This document shows, one piece after another, positions 52,788 through 62,231 of a stretch of 64,000 nucleotides of DNA. A program made the translations under genes and the position numbers. The stretch comes from Mesostigma viride (Eukaryota; Streptophyta; Mesostigmatophyceae; Mesostigmatales; Mesostigmataceae): positions 3,964,621 to 4,028,620 of the forward strand of contig RPFO01000072.1 in assembly GCA_009746045.1 (NCBI GenBank), given 5' to 3'. Under the pieces are notes generated by a model, which was given only the letters and a program-made list of their open reading frames with translations, had not been told where the DNA came from and did no database searches. The stretch's first letter is position 1, and each line of letters starts with the position of its first letter.

Positions 52788-53270
52788 ATGGCGTTCGTCG
52801 AGGCCGTTGCGGGGTTGTTCCGGGGAATGGTGGGGGTGGAAGACGCGATGGGCGCCGCCCGCGCGGCTCGAATCGCGGGAAGGACGGCGGAGGCCGCGCG
52901 GTCCGCGGAGACTGCCGCGTCCGCGGCTGCGGCGGGAGGCCGGAGCGCGGCCGCGGCCGCGGACGAGATGGGTCAGGCGGCTCGGTCTGCGTCGCTGGCG
53001 GACAAGGCCGTGGGGGCGGCGAAGTCCGTGGGCGGGACGGTGTTGGACGCGGGCATCATGTTCGGCACGTTCGCGGGGTTGGACAAGGTGTTCGGCGGGG
53101 GACGCAAGACGATGGCGGATCCGGACGAGACGGGCGGCGCAAGGGAGATCCACAACGGGTTGCCTCATCCTGGCGAAGGCTCCGGCGGCGGTGGGATCGC
53201 GAGCGGGGGGTGGCCGGGCGTGGTCCTGCTGTTCCTGGTGGTGATCGTCCTGCTCGCGTGGATCTTTTAA
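52788..53270 (+). CDS. Tail-anchored viral membrane protein
   Basis: 160 residues from ATG 52788. Ala-rich helices fill the first 75 residues, a Gly-rich linker follows, and a single hydrophobic segment (WPGVVLLFLVVIVLLAWIF) ends at the stop, so the protein should be anchored by its C-terminus. The family is unknown. Virion or inner-membrane location is inferred from context. Confidence 0.65.
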   Translation: MAFVEAVAGLFRGMVGVEDAMGAARAARIAGRTAEAARSAETAASAAAAGGRSAAAAADEMGQAARSASLADKAVGAAKSVGGTVLDAGIMFGTFAGLDKVFGGGRKTMADPDETGGAREIHNGLPHPGEGSGGGGIASGGWPGVVLLFLVVIVLLAWIF

Positions 53271-53318
53271 ATCCTCGGGCGCGGATGCGCGTCGTCACGG
53301 CTCGTTTCGGACGCTTCG

Positions 53319-56300
53319 TTACGCGGGCACGGCGGACGGCGTTCCCCACTTTTCCGAGAGGTAGGCGCGGATCGCCTCGAGCTCGGCCGCGGTCTTGGCG
53401 GTGCTGTAGATCAGGATTTCGCCGGTCCATCCGTCCCAGTTACGGGTGCTCCAATCTATATCTGCGCCCACACAGATCCTTCCGGGATTCTGCACCGGGG
53501 TACCGGTGTACGCCCCACCATCTCTACCATCAAATCTGGTAATGGACGTTTTTGGTGTGCTTCCTAGGTCGCACGACAGCGCCAGCACGTGCGCCCGCCC
53601 GTCGTAAAACTCTGCATTCGTGCAGATCGGTTGAGTGGCCCCGTCCGTACCCAAAAGCGCATAAAACTTGGAATCGTCGCAGTTGTTGCAGATGCCCAGT
53701 CCGTAATTACTTTGAGCACCGACAACGATTCCTTTCGTGGAAACTCCCGATTGTTGAGGGTAAACACTCGGTGTGTTTGATTTTGCGACGACGATCAAGG
53801 TGTTTTGCGGACGACCCCAGAAAAACCCGTCGCTCTGGAGCCCGTTACGCAAACTGTAACTGAATTGAAGAGACCGCTTAGAGTTTAAGCTATTGTTGTC
53901 AACGATCGGCGCATTGGTGGTGAAGCACAGTAGGTGCTGGGTCCCCTTCTTGTCTTTCATGCCCCTTACTGAAGCCGTGGCGAGCGTGGTAAAATTGGTG
54001 TCGCTGTACAGCGTCGACGAGTCGGTGGGATCATACCACGCGTACAGGGCCGAGTCGGTGGCGGGGTTGTATGGCGTATAGGTGAACGAAAGCGAGTTCG
54101 AAGCCGAGTTGCCGGTCCCGAACGCCGCGTCTGTCACGGTCCCTGCGCCGACGCTGAAGGACGTGGCGGAATGGGCCGTCGTCGCCGTCACGTTGAACGT
54201 GTACGACGCCCCGCTGCCGACCAAATTGGAAGCGGTTCCGTTTGTCACCGTGATGTCACCCAACGCGAAACCGGTCACCGATCGACTGAATGTCGCCGTC
54301 GCGGATATGAAACTCCAGTCGGAAGTGGACCCCGCGGACGTTGACAGGGTCACGGTGGGCTGAGGGGCGTACGTGAATGACAGGGTGTTGGAAACCGTGT
54401 TGGCGTTGCCGGTCACGGCGTCCGTCACCGCGCCCGCGCCCACGCTGACGGACGAGGAGGAGTAGGCGGTCGTGGGCGTCACCTGGAACGAGTACGACGC
54501 CCCGCTGCCGGTCAGGTTGGCGGCGGTCCCGTTGGTCACGGCGATGTCGCTCAAGTCGAATCCCGTCACCGACCGGCTGAACGTGGCGGTCACGTCGACG
54601 GGACTGGTGGTGGGCGTCGAGCCCGCGGTCGTGGCGAGAGTCACCGTCGGAGCGGGCGAGTATGTGAAGGTGAGGGTGGAGGAGGCCGTGTTTCCGACTG
54701 CGGCTCCCAACGCGGTGTCGTACACGGCGTTCGCGCCCACGTCCACTGTTGTGGCTTGGTAGGCGGTTACGGGGGAAACGGTGAAGATGTAATCGTTGTT
54801 TGCGAACGGGCCCGTCAATCCTGAGACCGTCGCGTTGGTCACGGCGATGTCGCCCAAGGCGAACCCGGTGACGGCCGTGCTGAACGTGGCCGTCACCGGG
54901 ACGAGCTGGCTGGTCGGCGTCGAGCTGGCAGTGGTCAGGGTGACGGTGGGGCGCGGCGGCGAGTAGGTGAACGTCAGCTGGTTCGCTACGATGTTGAGCT
55001 TTCCGGACGCGGTCGACGCCGCGCCGGCCGCCACGTCCACGGTCGTGGACGAGTAGGCGGTCGTGGGCGTGACCGTGATCGTGTACGTGGTGCCGCTGCC
55101 CGAGAAACCCGTGACGGACCCGTTGGTCACCGCGACGTCTCCGGACGTGAAGCCCGTGACGGATTCGGAGAAGGTGGCGGTCACGGTTACCGGAGTGCTC
55201 TGGGGAAACGTCCCCGACGCCGTAGCCAACGCGACGGTTAAGGGATCACCCGCGGGCGTGCCCCATTTGTTGAGGAGGTATCCACGGATGAATTCGAGTT
55301 CGACCGACGTCTTTGCCGTCTCGTAAATGAGAAGCTCACCGATCCAGCCTTCGAATGCGCAAGTCGTGTCCGACCGTCGCGCTCCGACGTCGAGTACGCC
55401 TGTAGTTGGGGCGCCCAGCGACCCTGAAAGGAACGTTCCGGGACGGCCGTCGAATCTTGTATACAGCGCGTAGGGTGATGGAGACGTCTTATTACACATA
55501 GCCAACACGTGAGGCCTATCGTCGAAGAACTCGAGATTGGTGCAGGCTTTTTCGAATGTGCTGGCTTTGGGTAACCACTGAACCTGATTCGACGTGGTAA
55601 TGTAAATGCAACGCGTGGCACCGCCCAACATGTATCCAGCATGCCCGCTCGTCGCCGCGGGATATGTGAACGGATTCACCTGTTGCGCAACGAACAGACA
55701 CGTTAGGTTAGGGCGGTTCCAGACGCTCGTATTCGCGGCTGGTAAGTGAGTGTGAGCGGAGTTGGTGTATTTTAACCATGACGTGGCCGGCGACCCTGTC
55801 TTCGATGCCCTTTGTGGTCGTTTCGCGAGATCCGTTTGTGCGAGGTGAAAGTCATCGCGAGCTTTATTGGCCATGTAGCCCACGGAATCGCCGATCTGCG
55901 GTGCCCCGGTCTTGTCACTGTTTACGTATAGGGTGGTCTGATCAGACGGGTCGTACCACACGAAGAGACTGGAGTCTGTCTCGGGCGGTATCCGTACGTG
56001 AAAGTGAGCACGTTGGATGCGGGGTTCGGCAGTCCCGTTTGTCCCAGGACGACATTTTCTGGCACGGACACCGTCGTGATGGCGTAGGCGACGGCGTCCG
56101 TCACCGTAAATGTGTACGTTAGTCCCGATCCCGTAAGTCCGGACGCGACCCCGTTGGTTACGATAAGATCGCCCAATTCGAACCCGGAACATGTCGCGCC
56201 GAATGTCACTGTGACGGTGACGGGGAGAGAAGATGGCGTCGAAGTCGTCGTGGAGAGCGTCACCGTGGGCGGGGGGAGTAGGTGAACGTGAGCGGGGCGG

Positions 56301-58734
56301 CGGCCTCGTTGCCGTTGCCGGATACCGCGTCCAACGCCGCGCCCGCGCCCACGCTCACGGTCGTGGAGGAAAATGCGGTCATCCCGTTCACCTGGAACGA
56401 GTACGACGTCCCGCTGCCCGTGAAATTGAGCGCTGTCCCGTTCGTAACCGTAAGGTCTCCGATCGCGAACCCCGTGACCGCTCTGCTGAACACGGCCGTC
56501 ACGGTCACCGGACTAGAGCTCGGCGTCCACCCGCTCGTGGACAGCGTCAGGGTGGGAGGAGGGGACAGCGTGAACGTCAGCGAGTTGGATGGCGCGTTGC
56601 CGTATCCCGACGACGCGTCCGTCACCACGCCGGCGCCCACGCTCACCGTCGTGGCGGAGTAGGCGGTCATCCCGTTCACCTGGAACGAGTACGACGTCCC
56701 GCTGCCCGTGAAATTGAGCGCCGTCCCGTTCGTCACGGCGATGTCCTCGATCGCGAACCCCGTGACCGCTCTGCTGAACGCGGCGGTCACGGTGACGGTT
56801 TCGACGGTCGGGAACGATCCGGATGACGTTGCCAGCGTCACGGTGGGCGGCGGGGTGTAGACGAACGACAGTCCGTTGGAAGCGGCGTTGCCGTATCCGG
56901 ACACGGCGTCTGTCGCGGCGTCCGCGGCCACGGAGACGGTCGTGACGGAGTACGCGACGGTGGGGAGGACGTCGAACTCGTACAGGGACCCGTTGCCCGT
57001 CAGATTCGTGGCGATGCCGTTGGCGACCGACACACAGTTCAGCGCGAACCCGGACACCGTCCTGTTGAACGTCGCCGTGACCCGGACGGAGTTGGTGCTG
57101 GGAAAGGATCCCGCCGATGTCGCGAGGGTGACGGTGGGAGGGGGCGAGTACGTCAACGTCAGCGGGGTGACGGCCGCGTTGCCGTTTCCGAACGAATCGA
57201 TCGCGACTCCGGCGTCGACGGTCACCGTCGTGGGGGAGTAGGACGTCATGTTGTTCACCTGGAACGAGTACGACGCCCCGCTGCCCGTGAGATTGTACGC
57301 CGTCCCGTTGGTGACGGCGACGTCCCCGATCGCGAATCCCGTGACGGCTTTGCTGAACGCGACTGTCACGGTGACCGAGGAGCTGGTCGGCACCGAGCTC
57401 GCGGTCGACAGGGTGACCGTGGGCGGGGTCGCGTCGAGTGGCACGATTCTCTCGTGCGAATACGAAAAGGTGCCGGACGACCCTTTGGCGACCACGTAGA
57501 CGTAATACGTGCCGTCCGCCAGCTCCGAGAAGGAGAGGGGACCCGTTCCCACGGCGCCGGCCGTCCCCGTGATGGGGAACGCGCCGGACGCGACCAGGTC
57601 GGACCCCGCCGTCCCCGATTTCGTGTACAGCTCCTCCGCGGTGGCCGCGTTCTTCCGAGACGTGTACACTCTACACGCGACGCCCATGTTGCTCCCCGCG
57701 GTCTGCGTGATCCCGTGGGTGACGGAAAGGGTCCGTCCGACGACCGTGGGCGCGCTGACCGACCCCGCGAAGGCGTCCGTCGCGAACGTCGCCGGGGTCG
57801 TGTCCAGACGGATGGTCGCGTACGTGAGCGGATCTGTCTGCGCGCCGAATTCGGTCAACACGACCTTTATTTGAACGCGGACGGCCGCGGAAATGCCGAC
57901 GTCGACCCGTTTGGTCAGGGTGCGACTGTTCTTCCATATCCATCGCCCGTCGGCGTAAAGTCCGAATGCGTTGACGAACTCGTCCGGTTGCGTGAGGTCC
58001 AACTCTCGAAACACTTCGTTTTCGTATCGCCCCGTGTCCACCGCCACGTCCAGGATTCTGAGACTGACTTGGATCTTGCAAGTTCCGCCTCCCTCGGACG
58101 ACAGCTGCAAGTTGTGGAGAGATACGTGTGCGCCCGTGACGGCGAGCGTCGTTGCCGACGGGAACGCGTTTTCGACGACCGCGCCCGTCGTCCCCGCCGG
58201 CGCGCCGAAGTACGCGGTCCGGAAAACCGGCGCGGCGTACACGTCGCCCCCCGACAAAGGGACGCGGAATACGATCTGACCGGTCGGGTTGGACAGATTC
58301 ACGTTGTAAGGCCCCCACTTCCCACCCACCCATGACAACTTGTTGTCCGCGGCGGGGGAGACCGTGTACCTCGTGTCCGTGACGGACGCGTGGCTTGTCC
58401 CTAGCACGAACGCGGGGCGTCGAGTGAGGTCGTCTACCACGCTTTTTGGGACGAGGCAGGACGACTGCGCGGTCGCGTAGTCCATTTCGCCTTCGGCGGC
58501 CCCGTCGGACGGCAATATGAGTCGCGACGGGATCGCAACGTCGCCCGCCACGCGGACATCCGATCGGAACTCCGCCGAGTCCGCCGAAACCCAGACCGGC
58601 TCGTCGACGCCGCCGACCTTGCGCGCCGTGATCGCGCCGTCGGACGTTCGTTGGACGCGCCACGCGTCGTCGGCGTTGTCGGATATTTCTAATGTCGAGA
58701 TCTTGACGGATCTCGTGCTCGTTCGAACAGACAT
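53319..58734 (-). CDS. Giant fibre-like protein: nine Ig-like repeats and two LamG-like domains (two frame breaks)
   Basis: About 1,805 residues. ATG 58734 begins a head region of about 430 residues (VSLHNLQLSSEGGG, ENEVFRELDLTQPDEFVN) shared with the next paralogue. Then come bacterial Ig-like (Big) repeats of about 85 residues (TVTLSTAS..., AVTGFAIGDVAVTNGTA, GSGASYSFQV): five, a lectin/LamG-like domain (FVWYDPSDQTTLY to EFIRGYLLNKWGTP), four more, and a second LamG-like domain (YAWYDPTDSSTLY to IRAYLSEKWGTP). The layout suggests a host-binding surface fibre. Frame changes at G-runs 56,271-56,276 and 55,983-55,985 each need one base. Some repeats are nearly identical in DNA (56,385-56,450 and 56,660-56,725). 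Confidence 0.8.
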
Positions 58735-58866
58735 CGTACACGTTACGCCTTGGACGGTCGGTAACTACAAGAAGGAAGAGGATTTTATTGATCGAATCGT
58801 ATTCGAACCTGTCTGCGTTTATTTTGTATAATACGAATGCATTTACCGATATTCCGTGATCGCGAA

Positions 58867-61219
58867 TTACGAAGGGGTTACCGCGGGCGCCCCCCACTTG
58901 GCCACGAGGTAGCCTCGGATCAGTTCTAGTTGGGCGCTCGTCTTGGCGGCCTTGTACAGCAAGATCTCTCCTATCCACCCGTCGAACGATTGCGTGGGGT
59001 CCGATCGCCGCGCTCCGATGTCCAGGCTGCCCACGACGGGCTGGCCGATCGTGCCCGACACGTTCGTCCCGGCGCGGCCGTCGAATCTCGTGATCATCGT
59101 GGCCGGCGACTCGCTCGTCTTCAGGGACATCGCGAACACGTGCGGTTGGTCGTCGAAGAATTCGGCGCCGTTGCACGTGGTCTCGTAAACTCCGGTTTTC
59201 GGGATCCAGAACACGACGTTCGACGTGTTGCTGTACACGCAACGAACTCCCGCTCCCAACATGTATCCAGCGAATCCGGACGTGGCGGTCGCGGGGTACG
59301 CGTATCCCGTGTTCTGTTTGGCGACGATCACCGCGGTCAAGTCGGGGCGGACCCAAATATTGTCGGCGACGAGGTGTTCTCCCGCGTGGTTGAATCTCAG
59401 CGCGCGTCGGGAATGGATGCCGCTGGACTCGTTCCTCGGCCGGATGCTCGAAGCGGTCTGGGTCACGTGCAAGCCGTTTGGACTCTTATCCCTCACCAGC
59501 GCGACCCGGTCGGTGTCGTTCGCCATCGCGGTCCCCGCCACGTCGGTGAATAGCGTGGTCTGGTCGGACGCGTCGTACCACGCCAAGACGTCCGCGTCCG
59601 CGGCGGGGTCGTACGGCGTGTGAGTGAACGTCAGCGGGGTCGCTGCGGTGTTCCCGTCCCCGTTGGAGAACGCGACCGCGTCGGCCGCCACGCTCACGGT
59701 GGTAGGGGCGTATGACGCGTCGGGCGTCACGGAGAAGGAGTAGGATGCCCCGCTGCCGGTCAAGTTGGACGCGGTCCCGTTCGTCACGGAGATGTCGCCC
59801 AACGCGAATCCGGTGACCGGTCCGCTGAAGGTCGCTTGGACGGTCACGGGGCTCGCGTTCGGAACGAGACTGCTGGTCACCAGGTGGGGCTTGGCGTCGA
59901 CGGTAATCGCGTGTTCGTACATGCTCGAAAAGGCGCCCGACGACCCTTTGGCGATCACGTAGACGTAATGCGTGCCGTCCGCTAGTCCCGAGAACGTGAG
60001 CGGGCCGGTCCCTACGACCCCGTCGCCGCCCGTGATGGGGAAGGCGCCGTATGCCGCCAAGTCGGTAGCGGCCGCCCCGGACTTTGTGTACAGCTCGCTC
60101 GCGGTGGCCGCGTTCTTCCGGGATGAGTACACCCTGCACACGACTCCCATGTTTCTCCCCGCGGTCTGCGTGATCCCGTGAGTCACGGTCACGGACCGGC
60201 CGACGACCACGGGGGCGGCGACGGTGCCTCCAAAAGCGTCCGAGGGAGGAGTGGACGGCGCCGTCTGGAGACTGATGGTCGCGTACGTGAGCGGGTTCGT
60301 TTGTCCGTTGAACTCGGTCAGCGCGATTCTCATCTGCACGCGGATGGCCGCGGACGACGACACGTCTACTGGCTTCCCCATATTGCGACTGCTCTTCCAG
60401 TTCCATCGCCCGTCCGAGTGGAGTCCTTTGACGTTGACGAACTCGTCCGGTTGCGTGAGGTCGAACTCGCGATACACTTCGTTTTCGTACAATCCCGTGT
60501 CCACGGCGGAATCCAGGATCCGCAGGGTGACGTGGATCTTGCACGTTCCTCCCGCCGTCGACGCCAGCTGTAAGTTGTGGACGGACACCCGCGCCTCGGT
60601 TATAGAAATCGCCGTTTGGGTCGGGAACGCGTTGCGGACGACCGCGGGACCGAAATCGGCGTATCCGCTCATCTGCCAGGGGATCGATCCGAAACGCGCC
60701 GTGCGAAATTCGGGTTCGTAGTACGCGTCCATGATCGAGAAGGGGTGCAAAACACGAGTTGATTGTTGGGAGCGGCAGTCGCGATGTTCCAAGCCCCCCA
60801 TTTGCCGTTCACCCACGAAAGCATGTTGCCCGTGTTGATACTCCCGTTGACCCCGCGTCGACGATCAGCGCGTTTCTCGTTCCGTGCACGAACGCGGGGC
60901 GTCGAGGGGTGGCGTCTACTCTGCTCTTTGGAACGAGACACTGCGACGAGACCTTCGAGTAGTCCACGTCACCGTCCGCGGTCCCATCGGACGGGAGGAC
61001 TGCGCGCGAAGGGACTTTCACGACCCCTGTCACGCAGACGTCCGAATGAAACGACGATCCGTCATCAGAGGAAAGGGACGCGATGTCCGGAAATCCGTCC
61101 CTCTTCCCCACCGTGACCGCTCCGTCTTGACACGCCAGTCGCCACGTGTCGTCGTTCCGGTCGGCGTCCGCGATCTCCATCATCGCGATTTTCGCGGATT
61201 TCCTCGTGCGAGATGTCAT
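58867..61219 (-). CDS. Shorter fibre-like paralogue: one Ig-like repeat, one LamG-like domain (two frame breaks)
   Basis: ATG 61219. The head aligns along its length with that of the 53,319-58,734 protein (LPSDGTADGDVDYS, SQCLVPKSRVD, ENEVYREFDLTQPDEFVN, GITQTAGRNMG). One Big-type repeat (VTGFALGDISVTNGTASNL) and one LamG-like domain (LAWYDASDQTTLF to LIRGYLVAKWGAP) follow. The total is about 784 residues. Frame changes at 60,851-60,854 (CCCC) and 60,749-60,752 (AAAA) each need one base; the junction sequences then match the paralogue. Minus-strand operon-like order with its neighbours. Confidence 0.78.
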
Positions 61220-61255
61220 GTTCGCGCTCGAGTCACAAAATGGGCGTCGATTTTA

Positions 61256-62111
61256 TTACGTCCCCAGATTGGAGGAGGTCAATTGGACGGCCACGGCGAT
61301 GTTCGTTCCCGTGTAATCGGACAATTGGACGTACACGACGTCATTGAGAGCGATCGTGATGGGAGTGATGGGCACGTTCGCCCACGCGGCTCGGACGCCC
61401 ATCACGGTTTTCTGCGCCATGGCACCGGTGGACAGGGTGTACGTGTCCAAGGTGATGGGCCGCTATCGTCTTGGTGATGCTTCTTCACGAGGACGGTGAA
61501 CGAGTGACTCGCCGCGTCGGGGAGATTATTCGCGCTGATCGAGAGGTTGCTACCACGAACTGGAACGGCGCCGGGGCGCTCAGGGCGTTTCCTCCGCCCG
61601 TGACCATCGTGACGGGGTCGACCCGCTCATGTCGCCGCTGTAGTGGTACACTTCGGTCCAGTAAGGTACGCGGATCGGCGTGTTCGTCCATACCGTCCCG
61701 TTCCACGCCAGGACGTCGTTACTAGACGGCGTGCCCGTGTACTCGACGTCGGTCGCGTCCGACAGGGCGGCGGGGACGACGGTAATCGCGTCCGCGTACG
61801 CCTTCGTGACCGCGTCGTTGGGTTCGGTCGGCGCGCCGCCCAGGATCACCTTCCCGGTCACGAGGAGGTCGTGTCCGTCGGCGATCCTGACGTCGTTGCT
61901 GAACTGCCAGTACGGCGCGACGGCCGGGCCTTGGACCCGATGCGTCCTCCTTGTACGTCAACGCATCCCTAGACACCCCCGTGGACTCGTTGTTGAACCT
62001 CATATGCAATTGATCATTCTCCATGTTCAATTCGAAATCTCCTATGTTGCCACCTCCTTGCACGTCGTTTTCGACTATCAACGAGGTCACGCGCACGGTT
62101 CCGAATGTCAT
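61256..62111 (-). CDS. Tail-collar/fibre-like protein (several frame breaks)
   Basis: ATG 62111 (MTFGTVRVTSLIVEN). The segment QFSNDVRIADGHDLLVTGK followed by NDAVTKAYADAI is typical of phage tail-fibre and collar proteins that trimerise. Later blocks are GGGNALSAPAPFQFVV, SNLSISANNLPDAASHSF and a C-terminal beta region ending AVQLTSSNLGT. Frame changes are needed near 61,929-61,932, near 61,625 and around 61,555 and 61,450. About 285 residues if joined. Upstream of the fibre genes on the same strand, so it probably works with them. Confidence 0.6.
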
Positions 62112-62231
62112 TTGCGGTGAGGAGAGACGTTGATATTAATAACAAGCAAATATTTTAAGCATCCTCGCATCCACACGTCGTCCTAGGCGGTAACCGAGTC
62201 TATCGAACGCTCTTATCAAACGCCTCGCGAT

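Noticed and set aside
57454-58335. Plus-strand frames of up to 293 codons opposite the fibre genes
   Set aside because: Arg/Gly-rich antisense shadows of the conserved fibre head.
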